Positions 25,994 through 33,537 are shown, counted from the stretch's first letter. The stretch: DNA of 34,707 nucleotides from Mucilaginibacter sp. (GCF_028288205.1 NZ_JAQBOD010000063.1:1-34707), one strand, 5' to 3'. The notes: generated by a model from the sequence alone, not told the origin. Made by a program: numbers and translations.

Positions 25994-27259
25994 TTATATT
26001 GGTCTCTTTACAATTTTATGTCCTTTTAAACCAAAATACAGGATGAACAGGAAACATATTAACGGCACTATATAAGCCATTTGTATGCTGCCGGTCCTGT
26101 CAGATATTTGCCCCATGAACCATGGCGCTACGCCACCGCCTATTATAGACATTACAAGGAACGATGATGCAATTTTTGTTTCCTCGCCCAGGCCCTTTAT
26201 ACCTAACGCAAAAATAGTTGGGAACATAATAGACATAAAGAAAGGCACTGCCAGTAATGAATACAGGGCCACATGGCCTTTTGTAGTCAAGGCAATAATC
26301 AGCAATAATATATTTATAACCGCGTAAAGGCTTAATAATTTAGCCGGATCAATGTATTTCATTATAAATGTACCGGCAAAACGGCCCACCATAAAACCTC
26401 CCATGGCTATAAAGCCAAATAAAAACGCGGCTTCCTTTTCGGCTATACCAGCTACAAATTTGGCATAACGTATAAAGAAGCTACCCACACAAACCTGCGA
26501 ACCTACATAGCAGAACTCGGCTATAACCGCCCATTTTAAATGACTGTTCTTGAACACACGGATAGAAAAATCGGCTCCCGGCGAGTGACTTTCAACCGCC
26601 TCATCATCTTCCTTAACAGCCGGGATATGTGTAAAAATAAAAAGCAGTATCAGCACAATAACCACAACTCCAATAACCATATAGGGCAATTTTACAGTAT
26701 TAGCTTCTGTTTGTAAATAGGCGGCTAATTGCGCCGCAGACATGTGCTTTAACTCGGCCGGGGTATGTTCAATACCTGATAGAATTAGTTGCCCGCCAAT
26801 AATCGGGGCCAATAATGCTCCCGCTCCATTAAATGATTGCGCGAAATTTAATCGTTGTGTTGATGTTTCTTTATCACCTAAAATAGATACATAAGGGTTA
26901 GCAACCGTCTCTAAAAAAGTCGCCCCGCTGGCGCTTATAAATATGGCTACTAAAAAAAACGTGTAGCTCTGCGCGTTGGCGGCAGGGATAAACAGGAATG
27001 CTCCGGTCGCAAAAAGAATTAATCCTAATATGATACCTTTTTTGTAGCTGTATTTATGCACAAATAAACCCGCCGGAATAGCTATTATAAAATAAGCTGT
27101 ATAAACAGCCACATCAATATATGACGATTGTGTATCAGTTAATTCTAAGGCTTTTTTTAAATGCGGGATAAGGATAGAATTAATATTATGCAAGAACGCC
27201 CACAGGAAAAAAAGCGACGTGACTAAAATTAACGGGAACAGGTACTTATTTTTTGCCAT
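25994..27259 (-). CDS. fucP: FucP-type L-fucose:H+ symporter (MFS)
   Basis: 421 aa, with about 12 hydrophobic membrane segments. The first helix and loop (SLFFLWAFLHNINSILIPHL) and the segment ATFLETVANPYVSILG are signatures of the FucP branch of the MFS sugar permeases. It imports unphosphorylated L-fucose, as required by an oxidative pathway. First gene of the catabolic transcript; the divergent AraC-type regulator starts 143 bp away. Related members move other monosaccharides, so the sugar is inferred from the neighbours. Confidence 0.9.
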   Translation of the reverse strand: MAKNKYLFPLILVTSLFFLWAFLHNINSILIPHLKKALELTDTQSSYIDVAVYTAYFIIAIPAGLFVHKYSYKKGIILGLILFATGAFLFIPAANAQSYTFFLVAIFISASGATFLETVANPYVSILGDKETSTQRLNFAQSFNGAGALLAPIIGGQLILSGIEHTPAELKHMSAAQLAAYLQTEANTVKLPYMVIGVVVIVLILLFIFTHIPAVKEDDEAVESHSPGADFSIRVFKNSHLKWAVIAEFCYVGSQVCVGSFFIRYAKFVAGIAEKEAAFLFGFIAMGGFMVGRFAGTFIMKYIDPAKLLSLYAVINILLLIIALTTKGHVALYSLLAVPFFMSIMFPTIFALGIKGLGEETKIASSFLVMSIIGGGVAPWFMGQISDRTGSIQMAYIVPLICFLFILYFGLKGHKIVKRPI

Positions 27260-27326
27260 AATGAGGTTGGTTTGTAATTTGGTTATCTCAAAGAAAGCAT
27301 TTTAGGTGGTTATAAAATTTTATTTT

Positions 27327-27397
27327 ATTGTCTAATTATTAAGCTATTTTGGCATATTTTAGTTAAATAAACTATTATTGAGAATAAATTAGACAAT
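27327..27397. promoter_or_regulatory. 11-bp inverted repeat in the fucP/araC divergent promoter
   Basis: ATTGTCTAATT at 27327-27337 and its exact reverse complement AATTAGACAAT at 27387-27397 are 49 bp apart (60 bp centre to centre). They sit between the fucP and regulator starts; the right copy is 5 bp before the regulator's ATG. Likely binding half-sites for the AraC-type protein, with DNA looping or autorepression possible. Confidence 0.55.
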
Positions 27398-27402
27398 CTT
27401 TA

Positions 27403-28269
27403 ATGAAACCCCAACTACTAAAAGTTTCAAATGACCTGATTCACTCCTTCAGTTCGCGGCAGGATAAGGTGCCTTACATTAATAACCGCTGGCATTACCA
27501 CCCGGAGGTTGAACTGATTTACTTTAAAAAAGGTAACGGAACACAGTTTGTTGGCGATAGTATACAGCGCTTCCAATCGGGCGACGTGGTATTGCTGGGC
27601 GCTAATTTGCCGCATTACTGGCGCTTTGACGATGTATATTTTGAGGACGAAGCCAATAACCTTGCCGATGTAAGCGTAATACATTTTTGCGATAATTTTT
27701 GGGGCGATGCTTTTTTAAACCTGCCCGAAAACGCGGTGATCCGTAACATACTGCAAAAAGCAAAGCGGGGCATACAAGTTACCGGTGATGAAAAACAACA
27801 ATTAGGCAAACTGGTAGAAACCATTGTACTAACCGAAGGGCCAAAAAAGATAATGCTGTTGATGGAGGCGCTGATGGAAATTGGCAGTTCTAAACAAACT
27901 AAAATAATATCGTCCATAGGTTCGCGGAATGATTTTCATCAATCAGAGAACGACCGCATTAATGCTATTTACGATTACTCCATAGCCAATTTTAAGCGCA
28001 AGATATCAATGGAAGAAATGGCCGCCATTGCTAATATCAGTCCTAATTCTTTCTGTAGATATTTCAAATCAAGAACGCGTAAAACCTACAGCCAGTTTAT
28101 TAACGAGATACGGGTGGGACATGCCTGCAAGCTTTTGATAGAGAACAAGATAAACGTAAAGCAAATTTGCTACGAAAGCGGCTTTCATAATTTTGCCAGC
28201 TTTCATAAATACTTTAAAAGCATTACGGGGAAGAGTCCGTTGAGTTACCAGAAGGCGGTTTTTAATTAA
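27403..28269 (+). CDS. AraC-family transcriptional regulator of the fucose cluster
   Basis: 288 aa. An N-terminal cupin-like sensor (about 25-100, HYHPEVELIYFKKGNGTQFV) is followed by two C-terminal helix-turn-helices of AraC type (about 186-285: SMEEMAAIANISPNSFCRYFKS and VKQICYESGFHNFASFHKYFK). It is divergent to fucP, which is the usual position for a pathway-specific activator; the effector is probably fucose or an early intermediate (inference). The ATG at 27403 is supported by the conserved start and the short leader. Confidence 0.93.
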   Translation: MKPQLLKVSNDLIHSFSSRQDKVPYINNRWHYHPEVELIYFKKGNGTQFVGDSIQRFQSGDVVLLGANLPHYWRFDDVYFEDEANNLADVSVIHFCDNFWGDAFLNLPENAVIRNILQKAKRGIQVTGDEKQQLGKLVETIVLTEGPKKIMLLMEALMEIGSSKQTKIISSIGSRNDFHQSENDRINAIYDYSIANFKRKISMEEMAAIANISPNSFCRYFKSRTRKTYSQFINEIRVGHACKLLIENKINVKQICYESGFHNFASFHKYFKSITGKSPLSYQKAVFN

Positions 28270-28469
28270 AGAAGAGGCCGTATCAAACTTAAAGTGACAA
28301 AAATCTTTGTGCCACTTTGCATCTTCTTTGTGTTCTCTGTGGTAAAATTTAAACACAGAGGGCGCTAAGTAGGCACGGAGATCACAGAGGCCGTTTTTTG
28401 TTTCGGCTCACTTTTGAATGAATAGCATGTCATCACAAATTGTGACCACATACCAAGAATTCGTAATCT
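28270..28469. repeat. Intergenic segment with a CTCTGTG/CACAGAG dispersed repeat
   Basis: CTCTGTG at 28335-28341 pairs with CACAGAG at 28354-28360, and a second CACAGAG copy lies at 28384-28390; this TGTGTTCTCTGTGG style repeat is scattered through many bacterial genomes. A small TCACAAATTGTGA palindrome sits at about 28433-28445. No coding potential seen. Confidence 0.55.
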
Positions 28470-28745
28470 AAGTTCCCTCCCATTGGGAGGGGTGCGGCTG
28501 GCTGTGAAATGGCAGGGAGGGGTTTCGCCGATTTATAAATCGCTTCATTTACCCCTCCCTACCCTCCCAGGGGAGGGAATCGCACCAGCCGCCGCTCCTT
28601 TTAACCTAAGTTCCCTCCCAATTGGAGGGGTGCGGCCGGTTGTGAAATGGCAGGGAGGGGATTTCGCCGATTTATAAATCGCTTCATTAACCCCCTCCCT
28701 ACCCTCTCAAGGGAGGGAATCGCACTGGCTACCGCTCCTTTTAAT
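28470..28745. repeat. Tandem duplication of a 138-bp dispersed hairpin repeat
   Basis: Unit A (28470-28607) and unit B (28608-28745) are the same length and nearly identical, both beginning AAGTTCCCTCCC and ending CCGCTCCTTTTAA. Each unit is internally inverted: TTCCCTCCC near the start, GGGAGGGAA near the end, and a central CGATTTATAAATCG palindrome (28529-28542 in A). A short reading frame spans it but is an artefact of the repeat. Confidence 0.9.
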
Positions 28746-28757
28746 TTGCCTTCTGTC

Positions 28758-29150
28758 TTACTCGTTCTTCTTCGCTTCTTCCTGTTCATTTTTATACTGC
28801 AGCCGTTCTAAATTCACGTCAACCTTTATAAGTGCAAACAGGGCCATATAAATGTTAGCTATCCATACTATAGAGAACCCTGCCAAAACATATCCCCGCC
28901 AGTCGTCAAGTAAAAATTTATAGCCGGTAAATATTAGCATCAGTACGGTTACGTAATGGCTAAAGCAATATTCGCAGATAAAAACATAAAAGAATTTACG
29001 GCCCCAAATTGTCTTATTTTGTTTACTGCGCCTTGCACAAAAATCTCTGGGTTCTTTAAAAATTTCTTCGTGTGTAACTGTCCAGGCAATACAGGCAACC
29101 GGAATAGCCAATAAAAAAAGCCAGGCAACCTGGATGTGGAGCTCCATCAT
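28758..29150 (-). CDS. Small three-helix membrane protein with CxxC, function unknown
   Basis: 130 aa. Hydrophobic segments at about 8-26, 54-77 and 86-108, with a charged Lys/Glu-rich C-terminal tail. The second segment starts with CEYCFSHYVTV; this and the preceding EEIFKEPRDFCARR resemble small membrane proteins of the DUF1360 type, where a CxxC-SHW element follows a loop. That resemblance is weak and no function follows from it. The large upstream gap carries the third phased motif array. It could belong to a light/carotenoid-related regulon given crtI next door, but this is speculative. Confidence 0.7.
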   Translation of the reverse strand: MMELHIQVAWLFLLAIPVACIAWTVTHEEIFKEPRDFCARRSKQNKTIWGRKFFYVFICEYCFSHYVTVLMLIFTGYKFLLDDWRGYVLAGFSIVWIANIYMALFALIKVDVNLERLQYKNEQEEAKKNE

Positions 29151-29314
29151 AAAAATAATTTCAACTAATGCATTACAATCCAGATAGGATAAGGTTTTAA
29201 TATGGCTATTGGAAAGAAGCGGGGGGTGTGCTATTCTGAAAATACAGCATACAAATTTACATCAATAGTATTGCCCGGGGGGCGTGACTCGTCCTGAAAT
29301 AGGTTTACAAAAAA

Positions 29315-29513
29315 GTGTTTCACATCAGGTGTTTCACCCTAAATTTGCAAAAATCGGCAAAACAGCATAAAATTCTTATTATAAGGTATTTACATACACT
29401 TACCTAAAGCTTTTGTACTGTTTCAAAGTGTTTCACTCATTTTGTTAAATTACTATATATCAATATGTTAACCTAAAATAGTGTTTCATGTGTTTCATTA
29501 TTTTGTGAAACAC
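29315..29513. promoter_or_regulatory. Array of seven (G/C)TGTTTCA motifs in paired arrangement
   Basis: Direct copies begin at 29315, 29329, 29418, 29428, 29481 and 29490, forming three pairs spaced 14, 10 and 9 bp. A seventh copy is inverted (TGAAACAC at 29506-29513) and forms GTGTTTCA-N8-TGAAACAC with the sixth. The first two are GTGTTTCAC. It precedes the small membrane protein at 28758 by 165-363 bp. A cooperative operator is the likely role. Confidence 0.5.
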
Positions 29514-29570
29514 TACATCACCTTTTTTAATGTGATAACCGTTTACCGCGCCGGCAGTGTCTTTTGCGCG

Positions 29571-29622
29571 TTAACACACCCCTGCAACCGCTCTGCCCAG
29601 CGCACCCCCTCTCAAGAGGGGA
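29571..29622. repeat. Partial copy of the CCCCTCTTGAGAGG-type dispersed repeat near the crtI stop
   Basis: TTAACACACCCCT and a CCCCTCT/AGAGGGG hairpin (29606-29621) match the right half of the repeat at 21111-21142. It lies just downstream of the crtI stop codon and may serve as its terminator. Confidence 0.6.
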
Positions 29623-29639
29623 TTTAAAATTGGTTATCA

Positions 29640-31133
29640 TTATACTTTCCCACTCCTGTTTAAATATGCCATTGCTTCTTTAGCAACCACCTGCCCAGAA
29701 ATTATTGCAGGTGGCACACCTGGTCCCGGTACGGTTAGTTGCCCGGTATAAAGCAGGTTTTTAACATGCTTATTACGCATGGCGGGTTTAAAAAATGCGG
29801 TTTGGGTTAGCGTATTGGCCAGTCCGTATGCATTGCCTTTAAAGGAATGGTAATCAGTTTTAAAATCATTAAGGGCATAGCTTCTTTTAACTATAATAGC
29901 GTCTCTGATGCTTTGCCCGATAATAGCTTCAAAGCGCCCCAGTATCAGTTCAAAGTACTGTTCTCGTATATTATCATTGTCTTCTAAACCCGGTGCAACA
30001 GGCATCAGGAAAAACAGGTTCTCGCAGCCTTCAGGTGCTACGGTATTATCTGTTTTTGATGTACAGCAAACATAAAACAGGGGCTTATCCGGCCATTTGG
30101 GGCTGGTGTAAATATCTTTTGCATGCTGCTCAAAATCTTCGTCAAAAAATAAATTATGATGCTGTATATCGTTAATTTTTTTGTTGATGCCAATATAAAA
30201 CAACAGGCTTGAGGGCGACATAACCCGGCTATCCCAATACTTTTTGGTGTAGTTTCGGTAAGGTTTGTCCAATAAATGCTGGTCCACATGCTCATAATCG
30301 GCACCGGCAATAACCATATCAGCTTGTATGTTCCCTTTATGGGTTATAATGTTGCTAACCTGCTTATTGGCAACCTCAATTTTGGTTACTTCTGTATCCA
30401 GCTTAATTTCTACCCCCAAACCTTCAGCAAGCTTAACCATGGCTTTTACAATTTCATTCATCCCGCCCATAGGGTACCAAGTGCCTAAAACCAGGTCGGC
30501 ATAGTTCATCAGGCTGTACATGGCAGGCGTATCTTGTGGTGTAGCACCCAAAAACAGAACAGGGAACTCTAATAATTGAATAAGTTTAGGCTCTTTAAAA
30601 TACCTGCGCACGTGCTTGCTCATACTGCTTAACAACTGCATGTTCAGGCTTTTTTTTAGGAGATTTAAATCAATAAACTCTGTAATAGCATGTGACGGGC
30701 GGAACACGTATTCGCCCATACCAACCTTGTATTTGTATGCGGCTTGCTTTAAAAATTCGGCTAACTGAATACTGCTGCCCGGCTCTATGCTTTCAAAAAG
30801 CTTGGAGAGTTCGAGTCCATCCGCAGGCACATCTATCAGATCATCTTTGCCATAATAAATACGATAGCCGGGGTCGAGTCTTTTCAGTTCATAAAAGTCG
30901 GACGTTTTTTTACCGAACAAGGCAAAGAAATTCTCAAAAACATCAGGCATCCAATACCAGCTTGGACCCATATCAAACCGGAACCCATCCTGTTGCCATA
31001 CCCCTGCCCTGCCCCCCGATTGTTTATTTTTTTCGAGGATGGTAACCCGGTATCCTTCCTTGGCCAATACACACGCTGCAGACAGGCCGGCAAAGCCACT
31101 GCCAATTACAACTATATGTTTTAACTTATTCAT
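29640..31133 (-). CDS. crtI: Phytoene desaturase (CrtI family)
   Basis: 497 aa. FAD-binding motif GSGFAGLSAACVLAKEGYRV (11-30) followed by GGRAGVWQQDGFRFDMGPSW, and the C-terminal bacterial phytoene dehydrogenase signature around TGQLTVPGPGVPPAIISGQ. It introduces double bonds into phytoene to make coloured carotenoids, on the membrane. The gene diverges from crtB with a 71-bp spacer, so the two share a compact promoter region. Close FAD-dependent relatives (e.g. CrtN/CrtD types) cannot be excluded by eye, but with crtB adjacent this is the sensible call. Confidence 0.93.
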   Translation of the reverse strand: MNKLKHIVVIGSGFAGLSAACVLAKEGYRVTILEKNKQSGGRAGVWQQDGFRFDMGPSWYWMPDVFENFFALFGKKTSDFYELKRLDPGYRIYYGKDDLIDVPADGLELSKLFESIEPGSSIQLAEFLKQAAYKYKVGMGEYVFRPSHAITEFIDLNLLKKSLNMQLLSSMSKHVRRYFKEPKLIQLLEFPVLFLGATPQDTPAMYSLMNYADLVLGTWYPMGGMNEIVKAMVKLAEGLGVEIKLDTEVTKIEVANKQVSNIITHKGNIQADMVIAGADYEHVDQHLLDKPYRNYTKKYWDSRVMSPSSLLFYIGINKKINDIQHHNLFFDEDFEQHAKDIYTSPKWPDKPLFYVCCTSKTDNTVAPEGCENLFFLMPVAPGLEDNDNIREQYFELILGRFEAIIGQSIRDAIIVKRSYALNDFKTDYHSFKGNAYGLANTLTQTAFFKPAMRNKHVKNLLYTGQLTVPGPGVPPAIISGQVVAKEAMAYLNRSGKV

Positions 31134-31163
31134 AAATTTTGTAGCCGAAAGTAAGCAAATTGT

Positions 31164-31193
31164 TTTGCGGGCGCATTGATTTATGTACTTTTG
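31164..31193 (+). promoter_or_regulatory. Bacteroidota-type promoter of crtB
   Basis: TACTTTTG at 31186-31193 fits the -7 consensus TAnnTTTG; TTTG at 31164-31167 lies 18 bp upstream as the -33 element. It ends 11 bp before ATG 31205, giving a very short leader, and rules out the upstream TTG start. Confidence 0.65.
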
Positions 31194-31204
31194 AAGCCAA
31201 GCGC

Positions 31205-32038
31205 ATGGCTAAGATGGATCTGTATGATGAAGCCTGTTTTGAATGCAGTAAATTAATAACCACTAAGTACAGCACTTCATTCAGCAAAGGTATTAAGGCA
31301 TTTAATAAGCAATTCAGGTATCCTGTTTATGCTATTTATGGTTTTGTACGCTACGCGGATGAAATTGTAGATACTTTTCACAACCACGATAAAGCCCGGC
31401 TCATCAGCGATTTTAAACAGGAAACTTTTAAGGCCATCAACCAAAAAATAAGCCTGAACCCGGTTTTGCACTCTTTTCAAATTGTGGTGAACCAATACAG
31501 TATAGATCATCAATTGATAGAAGAATTTTTACGCTCGATGGAAATGGACCTTGACCATAAGGTTTATGATGATGCTAATTATCAAACTTATATTCATGGC
31601 TCGGCCGGAGTTATTGGCTTAATGTGCCTGCAGGTTTTTTGCGAGGGCAATAAAGAGTTATACCAGCAATTAATGCCTATGGCGCTAAGTTTGGGGGCGG
31701 CTTTCCAGAAGATTAATTTTTTGCGGGATATAAAATCTGATTATGAAGATCGCGGCCGCACTTATTTTCCGGGAATTGATTTTAAGAACTTTACCCAACA
31801 AGATAAACAACGTATTGAAGCCGATATACAACATGATTTTGATGAAGGCTATAAGGGGATAATGCTTTTACCCAAAGGTGTGCGGCTTGGGGTTTATGTT
31901 GCCTATTGTTATTATTTACAGTTGTTTAAAAAGATAGCGCATACACCTGTAAATGAAATATTAGACCACCGTATCAGGGTTTCTAATATCCGCAAAGGCT
32001 TGCTGTATGTAAAAGCCCGGATAAAGCAAGGTATTTAA
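31205..32038 (+). CDS. crtB: Phytoene synthase (CrtB; squalene/phytoene synthase family)
   Basis: 277 aa from ATG 31205 (MAKMDLYDEACFECS); ATG 31214 is equally plausible, and a TTG start at 31160 is rejected because it precedes the promoter box. Two Asp-rich substrate-Mg sites are visible: D52-E-I-V-D56 (RYADEIVDTF) and D175-D179 (NFLRDIKSDYEDRGRTYFP). Condenses two geranylgeranyl diphosphates to phytoene, the first carotenoid step. It is followed by the cytochrome b5-like gene on the same strand and is divergent from crtI. Confidence 0.92.
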   Translation: MAKMDLYDEACFECSKLITTKYSTSFSKGIKAFNKQFRYPVYAIYGFVRYADEIVDTFHNHDKARLISDFKQETFKAINQKISLNPVLHSFQIVVNQYSIDHQLIEEFLRSMEMDLDHKVYDDANYQTYIHGSAGVIGLMCLQVFCEGNKELYQQLMPMALSLGAAFQKINFLRDIKSDYEDRGRTYFPGIDFKNFTQQDKQRIEADIQHDFDEGYKGIMLLPKGVRLGVYVAYCYYLQLFKKIAHTPVNEILDHRIRVSNIRKGLLYVKARIKQGI

Positions 32039-32091
32039 CATGTGTTGTGCAACGCACATCTTTCATTGCCTGAATTTGAACCCGGAAAAAG

Positions 32092-32099
32092 TATATTTG
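32092..32099 (+). promoter_or_regulatory. Possible -7 box for the cytochrome b5-like gene
   Basis: TATATTTG fits TAnnTTTG and ends 5 bp before ATG 32105. No well-spaced -33 element is evident, so it is a weak call; the gene could also be read through from crtB. Confidence 0.35.
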
Positions 32100-32104
32100 A
32101 AAAA

Positions 32105-32341
32105 ATGACAGACCTGCCTATATACACCAAATCACAACTGGCCCTGCGCAACGGGCAGGACAAGCCCGAAGTGTGGATTGCTTATAAAGGCGTTATCTAT
32201 GATGTATCCCGCAGCCGCCTGTGGCGTAATGGTAAACACTATGAGCATTGGGCCGGCCAGGACCTTACCCACGAACTGGGCGATGCGCCGCATGATGAAT
32301 GGGTGTTCCAGAATTTTGATGCGATAGGAAAGCTAAAATAA
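32105..32341 (+). CDS. Small cytochrome b5-like heme-binding protein
   Basis: 78 aa from ATG 32105. The core (PEVWIAYKGVIYDVSRSRLW, then NGKHYEHWAGQDLTHEL and APHDEWVF) is the short bacterial cytochrome b5/steroid-binding pattern (COG4892-like). Candidate heme-ligating histidines are H45 or H48 and H63, but the HPGG motif of classical cytochrome b5 is absent. No signal peptide. A longer open frame begins at GTG 32042 but lacks family similarity. Being just downstream of crtB, it may supply electrons to a carotenoid or lipid oxygenase or desaturase (inference). Confidence 0.8.
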   Translation: MTDLPIYTKSQLALRNGQDKPEVWIAYKGVIYDVSRSRLWRNGKHYEHWAGQDLTHELGDAPHDEWVFQNFDAIGKLK

Positions 32342-32350
32342 ATTAAATAC

Positions 32351-32398
32351 GAAATGCCGATTGCGGAAGTATTATTTTCATTCCGCAATCGGCATTTC
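32351..32398. terminator. Bidirectional terminator between the cytochrome b5-like and pfkB genes
   Basis: Perfect 18-bp arms (32351-32368 and 32381-32398) with a 12-nt loop, between convergent genes. The flanks are AT-rich on both sides, so it can stop transcripts from both directions. Confidence 0.8.
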
Positions 32399-32414
32399 GA
32401 TTTTCGCAATTATA

Positions 32415-33332
32415 TTACTTTATCTCGAACGAAGATAAATTCACAAACTCTTGTATACGTTCTGCAATTTCTTGCTGAGTTACATTTTTGATTTTTTCTG
32501 TACCAAACTTCTCTACACAAAACGAAGCCAATGCCGAGCCAAAAATTATGGCATTCTTCATATTATTAAAGTTTACCGTGCCCACCTTTGCCATGTAGCC
32601 AATAAAACCACCGGCAAAGGTATCACCTGCTCCTGTAGGGTCAAATACTTCTGCTAATGGCAATGCCGGGGCCGAAAATATTTTATCTTCATGAAACAAC
32701 AACGCGCCATGCTCGCCTTTTTTAATGATAAGGTATTTTGGCCCCATGGTTAAAATTTTGCAAGCAGCCTTAACTAATGAATACTCGCCGGATAACTGGC
32801 GGGCCTCGGCATCATTAATAGTTAATACATCAATAAGTTTTATAGTTTCTAACAGGTCATCCATTGCTATGTCCATCCAAAAGTTCATGGTGTCCATTAC
32901 AATAAGCTTAGGCCGATTGGTTAAACGTTTTATAACCGTTTGCTGTACCTGCGGGGTAAGGTTGCCCAGCATCAGGTATTCGCAGTCCTGATAGCTTGCG
33001 GGGATGATCGGGTCAAAATCAGCCAGTACATTTAATTCGGTTACCAGCGTGTCGCGGCTGTTCATGTCGTTATGATACTTACCGCTCCAAAAAAACGACT
33101 TCTCACCTTTTTTAATTTGCAGCCCTTCGGTATCTATATGATGACTTTTAAAGTCATCAATCTCGCTTTCAGGGAAATCATCGCCTACAACGGCTACAAT
33201 TTTAACCTTATCATAAAAGTAAGCTGCCGCTAAACCTGCATAGGTAGCAGCGCCGCCAACAATTTTATCCGTCTTACCAAAGGGTGTTTCAATAGCGTCA
33301 AACGCCACAGTACCAATAACAACTAAACTCAT
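32415..33332 (-). CDS. PfkB-family sugar/nucleoside kinase
   Basis: 305 aa. Ribokinase fold with the N-terminal GGAATYAGLAAAYF region and the C-terminal PfkB signature DPTGAGDTFAGG (231-242), whose D237 is the catalytic base. Phosphorylates a sugar or nucleoside with ATP in the cytoplasm. The substrate cannot be fixed; adenosine-kinase-like or ribokinase-like roles are both possible. Convergent with the carotenoid-side genes and unrelated to the fucose cluster in position. Confidence 0.88.
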   Translation of the reverse strand: MSLVVIGTVAFDAIETPFGKTDKIVGGAATYAGLAAAYFYDKVKIVAVVGDDFPESEIDDFKSHHIDTEGLQIKKGEKSFFWSGKYHNDMNSRDTLVTELNVLADFDPIIPASYQDCEYLMLGNLTPQVQQTVIKRLTNRPKLIVMDTMNFWMDIAMDDLLETIKLIDVLTINDAEARQLSGEYSLVKAACKILTMGPKYLIIKKGEHGALLFHEDKIFSAPALPLAEVFDPTGAGDTFAGGFIGYMAKVGTVNFNNMKNAIIFGSALASFCVEKFGTEKIKNVTQQEIAERIQEFVNLSSFEIK

Positions 33333-33364
33333 TTAATATTTTTTATAATTTTTTTTGACAAATA

Positions 33365-33395
33365 TTGTAAAATTAGCTCAGAAATCATACTTTTG
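33365..33395 (+). promoter_or_regulatory. Promoter of the tRNA-Asn gene
   Basis: TACTTTTG (33388-33395) matches the -7 consensus TAnnTTTG, with TTG at 33365-33367 spaced 20 bp upstream. It ends 23 bp before the tRNA 5' end. Confidence 0.6.
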
Positions 33396-33418
33396 CACTC
33401 TCCAAACCGGAAAATGAT

Positions 33419-33492
33419 TCCTGAGTAGCTCAGCTGGTTAGAGCATCTGACTGTTAATCAGAGGGTCGCTGGTTCGAGCCCAGCCTCAGGAG
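33419..33492 (+). tRNA. tRNA-Asn (anticodon GTT)
   Basis: Full cloverleaf: acceptor TCCTGAG/CTCAGGA, D-arm GCTC/GAGC, anticodon arm TCTGA-CTGTTAA-TCAGA with anticodon GTT, T-arm GCTGG-TTCGAGC-CCAGC, discriminator G. CCA is not encoded. The 74 nt length is normal. Confidence 0.97.
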
Positions 33493-33511
33493 CTTGAAAA
33501 TCAATATAAAA

Positions 33512-33537
33512 AACCCTACTCTGGCGAGTAGGGTTTT
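33512..33537 (+). terminator. Terminator of the tRNA transcript
   Basis: Stem AACCCTACTC/GAGTAGGGTT with TGGC loop followed by TTTTTT, 19 bp after the tRNA. Confidence 0.9.

Larger units (their letters stand above)
29151..29639. other. 489-bp non-coding gap with a GTGTTTCA motif array and a partial repeat
   Basis: No gene seen. It contains the GTGTTTCA array (29315-29513) and at 29571-29621 a partial copy of the repeat family at 21045-21142 (TAACACACCCCT and CCCCTCT/AGAGGGG). The array lies upstream of the small membrane protein and downstream of crtI. Confidence 0.7.

Noticed and set aside
28483..28677. Short plus-strand open frame (64 codons)
   Set aside because: It lies entirely inside the tandem 138-bp repeat and its translation just mirrors the repeat sequence.
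29288..29312. Sequence resembling an insertion-sequence end (CGTCCTGAAATAGGTTTACA)
   Set aside because: It feels like an IS3-type terminus, but I found no inverted partner end, transposase fragment or target duplication in the window.
29315..29513. Possible mini-CRISPR from repeated GTGTTTCA
   Set aside because: The repeats are 8-9 bp, spacing is irregular (9 to 89 bp), one is inverted, and no cas genes are present.
31160..31204. TTG start for crtB
   Set aside because: It lies upstream of the -33/-7 promoter elements and adds residues without family similarity.
32042..32104. GTG start extending the cytochrome b5-like protein by 21 residues
   Set aside because: The extra residues do not fit the family, and a -7 box lies just before the inner ATG.
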